A stretch of 64,000 bases of DNA from Nonomuraea fuscirosea (GCF_003001935.1 NZ_PVNG01000006.1:310001-374000), one strand, 5' to 3'; shown: positions 31,917 through 40,326, numbered from the stretch's first letter. Program-made: numbers and translations. The notes: generated by a model from the letters alone, not told the origin.

Positions 31917-32741
31917 GTGTTCGCCAGCTTTCTCATCGGCCTGCGCGAAGGACTGGAGGCGGCTCTCGTCGTCTCCGTGCTGGTCGCCTTCCTGGTCAAG
32001 AGCGACCGCTCGGACCGGCTGCCGCACGTCTGGACCGGCGTGCTGGCCGCCGTGGCGCTCTCGGTCGGCTTCGGCGCGATCCTGACCTTCACCGCCGCCA
32101 GGCTCGGCCACACCGGTCAGGAGCTCTTCGACGCGATCACCTCGCTGCTGGCCGTCGTCTTCGTCACCTGGATGATCTTCTGGATGCGCCGGGCCGCCCG
32201 CGCGCTCTCCGGCGAGCTGCGCGGCAAGCTCGCCGGCGCGCTGGAGCTCGGGCCGGCGGCCGTCGTCGTCATGGCCTTCCTGGCCGTGGCGCGCGAAGGG
32301 CTGGAGACCACCCTGCTGTTCTTCGCCTCCGTGCAGGGCGCGACCACCTCGGCCCAGCCGCTCATCGGCATCAGCCTCGGCCTGCTCGCCGCGGTGGTGC
32401 TCGGCTACGGCCTGTACAAGTCGGCCGTCCGGATCAACCTGACCAAGTTCTTCACCTGGACCGGCCTGCTGCTGATCCTGGTCGCGGCGGGCATCTTCAA
32501 GTACGGCGTGCACGACCTGCAGGAGGCGAACGTCCTGCCCGGCCTGAGCACCTACGCCTTCGACCTCAGCGCCGTCCTGCCCGCCGACTCCTGGTACGGC
32601 GCCCTGCTGGCCGGAATGCTCAACATCACCCCGCAGCCCAGCGTCGCGGAGACCATCGCCTGGGCCGCCTACCTGATCCCCACGCTCTTCCTCTTCCTGC
32701 GCCCCGCGCGCACCCAGCCTTCTCCCGCGCCCGCGGTCTGA
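31917..32741 (+). CDS. efeU: Ferrous/ferric iron permease EfeU (FTR1 family)
   Basis: A 274-residue membrane permease with seven predicted helices. The two FTR1 iron-translocation motifs, REGLE, are at about residues 10-14 and 126-130. It takes up iron across the cytoplasmic membrane with EfeO and EfeB. GTG 31917 is chosen because GGAG lies seven bases ahead and the protein then begins directly with the first helix, as in homologues; the longer reading from 31884 has no support. It is first of the efeUOB operon, behind an iron box. Confidence 0.93.
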   Translation: MFASFLIGLREGLEAALVVSVLVAFLVKSDRSDRLPHVWTGVLAAVALSVGFGAILTFTAARLGHTGQELFDAITSLLAVVFVTWMIFWMRRAARALSGELRGKLAGALELGPAAVVVMAFLAVAREGLETTLLFFASVQGATTSAQPLIGISLGLLAAVVLGYGLYKSAVRINLTKFFTWTGLLLILVAAGIFKYGVHDLQEANVLPGLSTYAFDLSAVLPADSWYGALLAGMLNITPQPSVAETIAWAAYLIPTLFLFLRPARTQPSPAPAV

Positions 32742-32752
32742 ACAGGAGCACC

Positions 32753-33889
32753 ATGTCCGCCACCATCCGTCTCACCGCCGGCGCTCTCGCCCTGGCCGGG
32801 CTGACCGCGCTGACCGCCTGCGCGGCGGAGGCCCCCGCCCCGGGCGCGGCGCCGAAGCCGGGCAAGGTCACCGTGAACGCGAGCGACACCGAGTGCAAGG
32901 TCGCCGTCTCGGAGGTCGCGGCCGGCACCAGCACGTTCGCGATCACGAACGGCGGCAGCAAGGTGACCGAGTTCTACGTGTACGCGCCGGGCGACCGCGT
33001 GCTGGCCGAGGTGGAGAACATCGTCCCCGGGCTGACCCGCGAGCTGATCGCCGAGCTGCCCGCCGGAACCTACGAGACGGCGTGCAAGCCCGGCATGGTC
33101 GGCAAGGGCATCCGCAACCCGCTCAAAGTGACCGGCGAGCACAAGCCGCTGACCGCCGACGCCAAGCTCGCCGAGGCCACGCGGAGCTACCAGCGCTACG
33201 TCAAGTCGCAGAGCGACACGCTGCTGGTCAAGACACAGGAGTTCGTGGACGCGGTCAAGGCGGGCGACATCGGCAAGGCCAAGGAGCTCTTCTCTGTCTC
33301 GCGTACGTACTGGGAGCGCATCGAGCCGGTGGCGGAGATCTTCGGCGACCTCGACCCGGCGATCGACGCCCGCGAGGCGGACCTGGCCGACGGCGAGGAG
33401 TGGACCGGCTTCCACAAGATCGAGAAGGATCTGTGGATCACCAAGGACGTGAGCAAGGACGGGCCCGTCGCCGACAAGCTCATCGCCGACGTCAAGACCA
33501 TCGTGACCAAGGCCAACGCCGCCGAGCTCACCCCGCTCAACCTGGCCAACGGCGCCAAGGAACTGCTCGACGAGGTGGCCACCGGGAAGATCACCGGTGA
33601 GGAGGACACCTGGTCGCACACCGACCTGTGGGACTTCGACGCCAACCTCCAGGGCTCCAAGGCCGCGGTGCAGGCGCTGCGCCCGGTGCTGGAGGAGCGG
33701 GCGCCCGACCTGGTCAAGACCCTGGACGAGAAGTTCGCCGCCGCCGAGACCGAGCTGGGCGAGCATCGCAAGGGTGACGGCTGGCGGCTGCACGACGAGC
33801 TGTCCAAGGCCGAGCTCAAGCGCCTGTCCGACGTGATCAACGCGCTGGCCGAGCCGATCAGCGAGATCGCACCGATCGTGGCGCGATGA
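32753..33889 (+). CDS. efeO: Iron-uptake lipoprotein EfeO
   Basis: A 378-residue exported protein. The lipobox is LTAC at residues 20-23, so it is membrane-anchored outside the cell. Residues 35-130 form the cupredoxin-like domain and the rest the imelysin/M75 domain with the metal motif HKIE near residues 221-224. It delivers iron to EfeU. AGGAG seven bases ahead supports ATG 32753, and the stop overlaps efeB (ATGA). Confidence 0.93.
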   Translation: MSATIRLTAGALALAGLTALTACAAEAPAPGAAPKPGKVTVNASDTECKVAVSEVAAGTSTFAITNGGSKVTEFYVYAPGDRVLAEVENIVPGLTRELIAELPAGTYETACKPGMVGKGIRNPLKVTGEHKPLTADAKLAEATRSYQRYVKSQSDTLLVKTQEFVDAVKAGDIGKAKELFSVSRTYWERIEPVAEIFGDLDPAIDAREADLADGEEWTGFHKIEKDLWITKDVSKDGPVADKLIADVKTIVTKANAAELTPLNLANGAKELLDEVATGKITGEEDTWSHTDLWDFDANLQGSKAAVQALRPVLEERAPDLVKTLDEKFAAAETELGEHRKGDGWRLHDELSKAELKRLSDVINALAEPISEIAPIVAR

Positions 33890-35112
33890 ACGAACGGCTG
33901 AGTCGCAGGAAGGTGTTCGGCCTCGGCGCGGCGGGAGTCGCCGCAGCCGGCGCCGGCGCGATCGCGTCCCGTTCGCTCCTCCAGGAGCCGGCCGCCGCGC
34001 ACGCCACCACCGCCGACCCCTTTCCCTTCTACGGCGAGCACCAGGCGGGCATCGTCACGCCCGCCCAGGACCGGCTGCACTTCGTCGCCTTCGACGTCGT
34101 CACCGACAAGCGGGCCGAGCTGGTGGACCTGCTGCAGGAGTGGACGGCCGCCGCCGCCCGGCTCACCCAGGGGCAGGAGGCCGGCGCCCTCGGCGCGGCC
34201 GGCGGCTCGCCCGAGGCCGCGCCGGACGACACCGGTGAGGCGCTCGGCCTGCCCGCCTCGGGGCTGACGCTGACGATCGGGTTCGGCCCGTCCCTGTTCG
34301 ACCGCCGCTTCGGGCTGGCCGCCAGACGCCCCGCGGCCCTGGCCGACCTGCCGAAGTTCCCCGGCGAGCAACTGGTGCCGGAGATCTCGGGGGGCGACCT
34401 GTGCGTGCAGGCGTGCGCGCACGATCCGCAGGTCGCCGTGCACGCCATCCGCAACCTGACCAGGATCGGCTTCGGCAAGGTGTCGGTGCGCTGGTCACAA
34501 CTCGGCTTCGGCCGTACGTCCTCCACCTCGCGCGCCCAGGTGACCCCGCGCAACCTGATGGGCTTCAAGGACGGCACCAACAACATGAAGCTGGAGGACG
34601 CGGCCCTGCTGCGCGACCAGCTCTGGGCCAGGGCGGAGGACGGCACCGGCTGGATGGCGGGCGGCAGCTACCTGGTGACCAGGAAGATCCGCATGATCGT
34701 CGAGACGTGGGACCGCACCTCGCTGCGTGAGCAGGAGGAGATCTTCGGCCGCAGCAAGGGCGAGGGCGCGCCCGTGGGCCGGAAGAACGAGTTCGACCCG
34801 GTCGACCTCGCGGCCATGAAACCCGACGCCCACGTACGGCTGGCGCATCCCAGCAGCCACGGCGGCGCGCATCTGCTGCGGCGCGGCTACAACTACGTCG
34901 ACGGCTCCGACGGGCTCGGCCGGCTGGACGCGGGGCTGTTCTTCATCGCCTACCAGCGTGATCCGCGGAAGCAGTTCGTGCCGGTGCAGATGGGCCTGGC
35001 CAAGGCCGATCGGCTCAACGAGTACATCAAGCACGTGTCGAGCGGCGTGTTCGCCTGCCCGCCCGGCGTCAGGGACGCCGGGGACTACTGGGGACGCGCC
35101 CTGTTCGGATGA
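33886..35112 (+). CDS. efeB: Dyp-type peroxidase EfeB
   Basis: A 408-residue heme peroxidase exported by Tat: the N-terminus contains LSRRKVFGLGAAG, the twin-arginine motif, and an Ala-rich core. The Dyp signature GFKDGTNN, with the catalytic Asp, is at about 225, and the proximal His region is HPSSHGGAHLLRRGYNY. It oxidises ferrous iron or releases iron from heme for EfeUO. It starts inside the end of efeO (four-base overlap). Confidence 0.93.
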   Translation: MNERLSRRKVFGLGAAGVAAAGAGAIASRSLLQEPAAAHATTADPFPFYGEHQAGIVTPAQDRLHFVAFDVVTDKRAELVDLLQEWTAAAARLTQGQEAGALGAAGGSPEAAPDDTGEALGLPASGLTLTIGFGPSLFDRRFGLAARRPAALADLPKFPGEQLVPEISGGDLCVQACAHDPQVAVHAIRNLTRIGFGKVSVRWSQLGFGRTSSTSRAQVTPRNLMGFKDGTNNMKLEDAALLRDQLWARAEDGTGWMAGGSYLVTRKIRMIVETWDRTSLREQEEIFGRSKGEGAPVGRKNEFDPVDLAAMKPDAHVRLAHPSSHGGAHLLRRGYNYVDGSDGLGRLDAGLFFIAYQRDPRKQFVPVQMGLAKADRLNEYIKHVSSGVFACPPGVRDAGDYWGRALFG

Positions 35113-35124
35113 ACGATCCCCGCC

Positions 35125-36057
35125 TCAGTGCAGGGCGCCGTGGGCGAGAACGAGCAGTTCGACCAGATCGTAGAGGGCCTCTCCGGTCCAGATGAGCGAA
35201 CTCGCCGCCAGCACCGCGGGAATGGCGGCCGGCCAGGCCCGGCCGCCGGCGTTCTGGTGGCCGAGCAGCGCGGCGACCCGGCGCGGTATCGCGCCTGGGC
35301 GCCTCGGCCTGGCGAAGGAGGCGAACCTGCCGGCCTGCGGCGAAGGCCGGCCGTGCGCGGCGAGCGCCGCCGTGCCGATCGCCCTGGCCACGACCGTGCG
35401 GTCGCCGACCGCCGCTGCCGCGTGCTCGTCGGCGGCCCGTTCGGTCAGGTAGCCGACCCGGTCGGAGACCCACCACAGCGCGGGGTGCAGCGCGCCGGCC
35501 AGGTCGCTCAGCACCATCAGCGCGGGATGGCCCTGGGTGAGATGCGCCCGTTCGTGGGCGAGCAGAGCCTCGTACTGCTGATCGGTGAGGATCTTCCGCA
35601 TCCCGGTCGTGACCACGACGTGGCCGGGCCTGCCCGGGACGGCGAACGCCTCCACCCGCGGGCTCCTAACCACGACGACCCCGTCATGGGCCGCGGCCCC
35701 GGCCCATCGCGCCGCGAGGGCGCGCCCGCCGCGATGACGCCGCACCACCCGGCCGGCGGCCACCGCCGCCCACACCAGCAGGCCCACGCACAGCCACGGC
35801 GCCCAGCGCACATTTCCCGTGTCGGCGATCACCGTCTGATAGGACCACCCGAAATATCCGGCGACCGCGGGAACCTCGGCGGCGGCCTTGACGGCGAACG
35901 CCGCCACATTGAGCACGCTCGCCAGCGCGGTCCCGGCCGCCGACCAGGCCAGGACCCTGGCCGCGGGCGCCGGGGGCAGCCGGTCGGCGAGCAGCGCGAT
36001 GACGACGACCAACGCCACCGGGGCCGCCACGACGGACCAGACGAAATGATCGAACAA
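35125..36057 (-). CDS. M56-family membrane metalloprotease (BlaR1/HtpX-like)
   Basis: A 310-residue protein with at least three transmembrane helices and a zinc-protease motif HERAH (about residues 168-172), followed by YLTERAADEHAAAAVGD, whose Glu/Asp provide the third zinc ligand. There is no C-terminal penicillin sensor, so beta-lactam sensing is unlikely. The TTG start has GGGAG seven bases ahead. M56 proteases normally cleave a BlaI repressor; the BlaI gene at 31413 lies beyond efeUOB. An iron box is 51 bases upstream. Confidence 0.88.
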   Translation of the reverse strand: MFDHFVWSVVAAPVALVVVIALLADRLPPAPAARVLAWSAAGTALASVLNVAAFAVKAAAEVPAVAGYFGWSYQTVIADTGNVRWAPWLCVGLLVWAAVAAGRVVRRHRGGRALAARWAGAAAHDGVVVVRSPRVEAFAVPGRPGHVVVTTGMRKILTDQQYEALLAHERAHLTQGHPALMVLSDLAGALHPALWWVSDRVGYLTERAADEHAAAAVGDRTVVARAIGTAALAAHGRPSPQAGRFASFARPRRPGAIPRRVAALLGHQNAGGRAWPAAIPAVLAASSLIWTGEALYDLVELLVLAHGALH

Positions 36058-36107
36058 GGTGGTGCTCCCGCGGACGCGTCACCGGCGACCGCTTCCCCGA
36101 GCGGTCC

Positions 36108-36126
36108 TTAGGCAAAGCTAACCTAA
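36108..36126. promoter_or_regulatory. DtxR/IdeR-type iron box (M56 side)
   Basis: TTAGGCAAAGCTAACCTAA matches 16 of 19 consensus positions with a perfect right half. It sits upstream of the M56 gene and could also influence the divergent ArsR-ArsC gene. Confidence 0.75.
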
Positions 36127-36195
36127 CGTCGCTGAAGGGCGGAAGGAAGGGACGGTGGACGGCGGCGTCCGCTTCCGGCCGGGGTCATGGGGCTT

Positions 36196-36219
36196 ATACA
36201 TCAAACTGGTTTGATGTAT
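36196..36219. promoter_or_regulatory. ArsR-type operator, perfect palindrome
   Basis: ATACATCAAAC (36196-36206) and GTTTGATGTAT (36209-36219) are exact inverted repeats around two bases. It ends ten bases before the start codon of the ArsR-ArsC fusion at 36230, fitting autorepression. Confidence 0.75.
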
Positions 36220-36229
36220 TGTCGGGGTC

Positions 36230-37027
36230 ATGGTGAGCTCGCCCACCCCGGCCTTCGTCCGGCTGGCCGCCCATCCCATCCGGTGGCGGCTGCTGACCGA
36301 GCTGGCCACGGGTGACCACCGGGTCCGCGAGCTGGTCGACCTGGTCGCCGAGCCGCAGAACCTGGTCTCCTACCACCTGCGGGAGCTGCGTAGGGGCGGG
36401 CTGGTCACCGCCCGCCGCAGCACGTTCGACGCCCGCGACAGCTACTACCACCTCGACCTGGAACGTTGTGCCGCGGCGCTGGCCGACACCGGCGCCCTCC
36501 TGCACCCCGCGCTCCGCCTCTCCCCGCTCCCGCCTCCATCTTCAGCGGCGTCCGTCCGCCCGCCCGTGGTGCTGTTCGCCTGCACCGGCAACAGCGCCCG
36601 CTCCCCGATCGCCGAGGCCCTGCTGCGCCACCACGCAGCCGGCCTGGCCGAGGCGGCCAGCGCGGGCAGCCACCCCAGGGAGCGGCTGCACCCGGACGCC
36701 GTGCGCGTCCTGCGCGAACGTCACGGCATCGACGTGAGCGACCAGCGTCCACGGCATCTGGACAGCCTGGCCGGCCGCCGCTTCGACTACGTGATCAGCC
36801 TGTGCGACAAGGTCCGCGAGGTCTGCCCCAGCTTCGGGCCCCGTTCCCGCACGGTGCACTGGAGCATCCCCGACCCCGCCGCGCCCGGCTCCTCCGCTTC
36901 CGGCGGCAGCGGAGCCGGGCGGGACGAGGAGGCCCGTCACCTCGCGTTCGACCGCGTCGTGGCGGAGATCGACATCCGCATCCGCCACCTGCTGCCCGTC
37001 CTCACGTCACAGGAGGTCTCGTCTTGA
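36230..37027 (+). CDS. ArsR repressor fused to low-molecular-weight phosphatase/arsenate reductase
   Basis: A 265-residue fusion. Residues 5-85 form an ArsR winged helix (LVDLVAEPQNLVSYHLRELR); after a Pro/Ser linker, residues 110-260 form an LMW-phosphatase/ArsC domain with the C-x5-R-S loop CTGNSARS at 118-125 and a late SIPDPAA segment. The repressor part lacks the classical ELCVCDL arsenic site, so the inducer is uncertain. A perfect palindrome precedes the ATG. Its stop codon lies at the edge of the IS remnant. Confidence 0.87.
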   Translation: MVSSPTPAFVRLAAHPIRWRLLTELATGDHRVRELVDLVAEPQNLVSYHLRELRRGGLVTARRSTFDARDSYYHLDLERCAAALADTGALLHPALRLSPLPPPSSAASVRPPVVLFACTGNSARSPIAEALLRHHAAGLAEAASAGSHPRERLHPDAVRVLRERHGIDVSDQRPRHLDSLAGRRFDYVISLCDKVREVCPSFGPRSRTVHWSIPDPAAPGSSASGGSGAGRDEEARHLAFDRVVAEIDIRIRHLLPVLTSQEVSS

Positions 37028-37352
37028 CATCCTCCCCCTCCTGAAGGAGGGGGATTCCCACGGTCGCCCGTGAGGCTTCCTGCTTCACTGCCGGTCGCCC
37101 GCCCGAGAAAGGAAATCCTCGTTGAGGTCTTACACCAGCTCCACAGGCGTTTTTCCTCTCCGCCAGCCCGGCGGCGAGGGTGTTCCTGATTGTTCGTCCG
37201 GCGGCTTGGTTATCGCCACCGCCGAACAGATCAACGAGTCGTGCCGTGTCGCGCGGCGTTTTGACGCCGGTTCGCCTGCCGGCGAACAGGCTGCCCCTGT
37301 CCTGCTCCGCAGGGGTCCGATTCCTCCCCCGCCTGAAGGCGGGGGTTTCCTC
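37024..37352 (-). mobile_element. Decayed IS200/IS605-type element with tnpB 3' end
   Basis: This gene-free stretch of about 330 bases is bounded by two similar hairpins: CCCCCTCC-TGAA-GGAGGGGG (37034-37053) and CCCCCGCC-TGAA-GGCGGGGG (37326-37345). Between them, on the minus strand at about 37050-37200, a frame reads NTLAAGLAERKNACG then RPAVKQEASRATVGIP, the C-terminal tail typical of actinobacterial TnpB. No tnpA or catalytic tnpB part remains, so it is an internally deleted, immobile remnant. The region next to the left hairpin corresponds to where TnpB guide (omega) RNAs lie. Confidence 0.7.
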
Positions 37353-37363
37353 GGAGGTACCTG

Positions 37364-37753
37364 ATGACCGCACCAGCACAGGAACAGCTCGCCGGCGTGC
37401 GCTATCTCGTCGACGACGTGGCCGCCGCCGTCGACTTCTACACCACCCATCTGGGCTTCACCCTGCGCCTCGACGCCGCGCCCGCCTTCGCCGACGTCGT
37501 CCGCGGACCGCTGCGGCTGCTGCTGTCCGGACCGGCCAGTTCCGGCGCCCGCGCCACCCCCACGGGCCTCACCGCAGGGGGCAACCGCATCCACCTCATC
37601 GTCGGCGACCTCGACGCCGAGATCGCCCGCCTCCGCGCCGCCGGGCTGTCGTCCTTCTCCAGCGACGTGGTCGCCGGCCCCGGCGGACGCCAGATCCTGC
37701 TCACCGACCCGGCGGGCAACCTGGTCGAACTGTTCCAGCCCGCCCAGGCTTGA
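37364..37753 (+). CDS. VOC-family protein
   Basis: A 129-residue glyoxalase-fold protein: VRYLVDDVAAAVDFYTTHLGF at the start, the middle strand NRIHLIVGDLDAEI, and the C-terminal ILLTDPAGNLVELFQP, giving the His/Glu metal-site pattern. Its ribosome site GGAGG (37353-37357) directly follows the IS remnant. It may once have been in an operon with the ArsR-ArsC gene; that would suggest an organoarsenical or dioxygenase role, which is a guess. Confidence 0.88.
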   Translation: MTAPAQEQLAGVRYLVDDVAAAVDFYTTHLGFTLRLDAAPAFADVVRGPLRLLLSGPASSGARATPTGLTAGGNRIHLIVGDLDAEIARLRAAGLSSFSSDVVAGPGGRQILLTDPAGNLVELFQPAQA

Positions 37754-37769
37754 TCCGGCCCGGCCGGCA

Positions 37770-39053
37770 TCAGCCCGCGCTTTCCGGCAGGCCGCTCCTG
37801 GCCGGCGGGCGTTCCTGCGGCAGCCGGCGCTCCAGGCGCAGCATGAGGACGGCGCCCAGCGCCGCGAGGAGGCCGACGACCAGCCACGGGAGCAGCCGGT
37901 TCTGGTTGAAGAGCAGGCCGAACAGGCCGGGGGCGAGGATGTTCGCGATGGCGAAGGAGTACTGGAACGACGCCAGGTACGTGCCCCGCGACCCGGCCGG
38001 CGCCGCGTCCGCCGCCAGCGCGTTCGTCGCCGGCCCGGAGATCATCTCCGCGACGGTGTAACACAGCACCACCGCCACCAGGTACGGCACCAGCACCTGC
38101 GCCGGCAGCAGCACGGCGACCGCCGACGCGAGGCACCACAGCGCCCACAACGCGCCGGCCCAGGTCAAGGCGCGGGCGCGGGTCCAGCGGCGGCGGACGA
38201 ACCGGGTCAGGGCGGCCGTGCAGGTGGCGAGCAGCAGCGTGTTCATGGCCAGGAGGGGGCCGGGCGCCCAGTCGGGGCCGGACAGTCCCTGGACGACGTA
38301 GACGGGCAGGGACAGGGCGAGGAACGTGCTGCACAGGGCGAAGATCGTGCACGTCCCGATCAGCGCGAGGTAGGGCCGGTCACGCAGCAGCGCCCGGTGC
38401 CCGGAAGGACGGTCCGCCGGCGGCGGCTGATGGGGCAGCGCCGGCACCGTGAGCACGACCATGAGCGCGGCGGCCAGGAACGCCAGCGCGCTGCCCAGGA
38501 TCAGCCCGTCGTAGACGCGCGTGGAGTCGAAGGCGAGCATCGCGCCGGCCAGCAGCGCTCCGCCGCCGGCGCCCGCCTCCCTGATCATCCCCGTGCGCGC
38601 GTACCAGTGATCCTTCGCCTCCGCCGCCTCGGCGTCCACCTGATGGGCGTGGTCGGCGTGGTCGGCGATGAGCGTGAAGATCGAGGACCAGTAGACCCGC
38701 AACCCCACCGTCGTCACGAGGACGGCGACCACCAGCGACCCCGCCCCGGAGACCGTCAGGTAGAGCAGGAAGCCGAGCCCTTGCAGCGCCTGGCCGCCGG
38801 CGACCACCAGCCGCGGCCCGAACCGGTCGGCCAGCCGCCCGACGACGATCGGCACCGGCAGGGTCAGCGCCGTGGTCACGCTGACCAGCAGCCCGATGGT
38901 CGCCAGGTCCAGGTCGGTGACCTTGAGGAAGTACAGCAGGGACAGCGGGAGATACAGGCCCGTGCCCAGGGAGTCGATCGCCACCGCCGTCAGCAGTGGC
39001 CAGCGCCTTCGGCGTCGCCGCTCGATGTCCTCGTCTTCCGCCGCCCGCGCCAC
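37770..39053 (-). CDS. MFS transporter
   Basis: A protein of about 427 residues with 11-12 transmembrane helices (LLTAVAIDSLGTGLYLPLSL; IGLLVSVTTALTLPVPIVVG with GRLADRFGPR as the MFS loop 2-3 motif). It is a drug- or metabolite-exporter type. GTG 39053 is the best start (ARAAEDEDIERRRRRRWPLL precedes helix 1), but no strong ribosome site is visible and the start is uncertain. Convergent with the VOC gene. Confidence 0.85.
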   Translation of the reverse strand: MARAAEDEDIERRRRRRWPLLTAVAIDSLGTGLYLPLSLLYFLKVTDLDLATIGLLVSVTTALTLPVPIVVGRLADRFGPRLVVAGGQALQGLGFLLYLTVSGAGSLVVAVLVTTVGLRVYWSSIFTLIADHADHAHQVDAEAAEAKDHWYARTGMIREAGAGGGALLAGAMLAFDSTRVYDGLILGSALAFLAAALMVVLTVPALPHQPPPADRPSGHRALLRDRPYLALIGTCTIFALCSTFLALSLPVYVVQGLSGPDWAPGPLLAMNTLLLATCTAALTRFVRRRWTRARALTWAGALWALWCLASAVAVLLPAQVLVPYLVAVVLCYTVAEMISGPATNALAADAAPAGSRGTYLASFQYSFAIANILAPGLFGLLFNQNRLLPWLVVGLLAALGAVLMLRLERRLPQERPPARSGLPESAG

Positions 39054-39226
39054 GCCGATGCACCACCCTGGTCCCGTCCGATGATGAGCCCTATTTCCTA
39101 GCATGAGAAGTCCGGGTTTCACCTGGGCTTCCGCGCGAGCCGGCTCCAGGAGGATGGACCATCTGTCCGTCAAGGGTTCCGGGTCCGTCCCGGCGGATCG
39201 GCCGGACCTGCGCCCGCGCGCCTCAT

Positions 39227-39292
39227 CCCCCGCTGGGGGGAGGGGCCCACCCCTTCGCGGGGAGGCGAGGCCCGGTGCGCGCTTCCTACGAT
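39227..39292 (+). promoter_or_regulatory. Tandem hairpins and leaderless -10 before 39300 gene
   Basis: CCCCC-gct-GGGGG (39227-39239) and CCCC-ttcgc-GGGG (39250-39262) are adjacent small hairpins in the divergent gap. TACGAT (39287-39292) ends seven bases before ATG 39300, suggesting a leaderless transcript. The rest of the gap 39054-39226 shows nothing further. Confidence 0.4.
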
Positions 39293-39299
39293 CGGGCCC

Positions 39300-39752
39300 A
39301 TGAGTGATCTCCATCGTCCGCGGCGCTGGCCGGCGTACCTGATGGCGGCGCTGTTCCTCGGCTACGCCGCCGGGAAGGCCGTCTTCGCCGCGCAGGCCCG
39401 GCTCGGGTTCCCGGGCGGACCGCCCGTGTCGGCCGCCGAGGCCGCCGGCTACTTCCTCGAGCCGGCCACCGCGCAGTGGCTCGCCGCCGCGACCGGCGTG
39501 CTGGGCGCATGCGTCGCCATGGCCACGGTCACGACGGCCGGCCGCGGCGTGCCGCGCGCGTTGATGCTGCTCGTCCTGGCCGGGATGACGCTGGCCGTCG
39601 TGGGCGGGGGCGGCATCATGATCGTGGACGGCTTCGTCGGCATCGGCGTGGGCTGGCGGTGGTATCACGGACTCCTCGGGACCGTCGCGATCGCCGTGTC
39701 CCTGGAGATGATCAGGTCGTACGTGAGAGCCACGAGGCCCGTCCCGGCGTGA
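39300..39752 (+). CDS. Hypothetical membrane protein
   Basis: A 150-residue protein with four predicted transmembrane helices: YLMAALFLGYAAGKAVFAAQ, WLAAATGVLGACVAMATV, ALMLLVLAGMTLAVVGGGGI and a last one around GLLGTVAIAVSLEMI. It resembles DUF3995-like small membrane proteins, but I am not certain. Single-gene unit with a leaderless-type start. Confidence 0.7.
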   Translation: MSDLHRPRRWPAYLMAALFLGYAAGKAVFAAQARLGFPGGPPVSAAEAAGYFLEPATAQWLAAATGVLGACVAMATVTTAGRGVPRALMLLVLAGMTLAVVGGGGIMIVDGFVGIGVGWRWYHGLLGTVAIAVSLEMIRSYVRATRPVPA

Positions 39753-39766
39753 TCCGGCCCGGGAGC

Positions 39767-40210
39767 TCATGCCCCAGGCGGCTGGAGATCCGCGCGGGTG
39801 AACACCGGGCAGCCGAGGAGTTCGCCGAGAACGGTGCGCTGCCTGCCGGTCAGCGGATTGAAGAACACCACCGCCAGGGCATCCGCCTCCGCGCGTTCCT
39901 GAGCGATCTCGCGGACCTTCCCCGTGCTCATGAGCGTCCTGGAGGAGTACGGCCGGTCCATGTTGTCCCTCCCCCCGGGAGCCCGTCCCTTCTTCCCACC
40001 CGAGATCCCCCGCCGCTGGACGAAGCACCCGACGACCCGGCCGCCCAGAGCGGCCACCTCTCCCGCCAGAGCATCCATACACGCCAGGTGATCCTTCCGC
40101 CTGGCGGAGAAAAGACCTGCGAGAAGGACATCACCGCCCTCGATGACGTCCTTGGGGGCACGTACAGGAGATGGTCGCCCAGCCTTCCGGCGCTTCCGCT
40201 CACCACGCAC
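39767..40210 (-). CDS. Stand-alone HflX N-terminal-domain-like protein
   Basis: A 147-residue protein resembling only the N-terminal part of the ribosome-associated GTPase HflX. Evidence is the ordered set LLAGLFSARRKDHLACMDAL, then EVAALGGRVVGCFVQRRG, STGKVREIAQERAEADALAV and FNPLTGRQRTVLGELLG with CPVFTRADL (in HflX: leaving-group VGKGKVEEL, LSPSQQRNLEE, VIDRTELI). The GTPase domain is absent and no GTPase gene adjoins. The GTG start is the only one upstream in frame. Possible ribosome-binding or antagonist role, by inference. Confidence 0.7.
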   Translation of the reverse strand: MRGERKRRKAGRPSPVRAPKDVIEGGDVLLAGLFSARRKDHLACMDALAGEVAALGGRVVGCFVQRRGISGGKKGRAPGGRDNMDRPYSSRTLMSTGKVREIAQERAEADALAVVFFNPLTGRQRTVLGELLGCPVFTRADLQPPGA

Positions 40211-40279
40211 CTCAGCAGCTTAGATACGGGCGCCGGGAGAGTCGAACCAGGTCGAACCACCGCCTCGGAAGACCCCCTG

Positions 40280-40326
40280 CGTCAACCAAGGGTTGACGAT
40301 TCCAGTGCGTCAACCTATGGTTGACG
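40280..40326 (+). promoter_or_regulatory. Twin GTCAACC-N3-GGTTGAC operators on the promoter of the Clp-N gene
   Basis: GTCAACCaagGGTTGAC (40281-40297) and GTCAACCtatGGTTGAC (40309-40325) have identical arms and centres 28 bases apart. The first contains the -35 TTGACG (40293-40298), the second the -10 TATGGT (40316-40321), spaced by exactly 17 bases. ATG 40329 follows the -10 by seven bases, so the mRNA is probably leaderless. Confidence 0.8.

Noticed and set aside
35125..36057. Beta-lactam sensing by the M56 protein
   Set aside because: There is no extracellular penicillin-binding domain after the protease, unlike BlaR1/MecR1.
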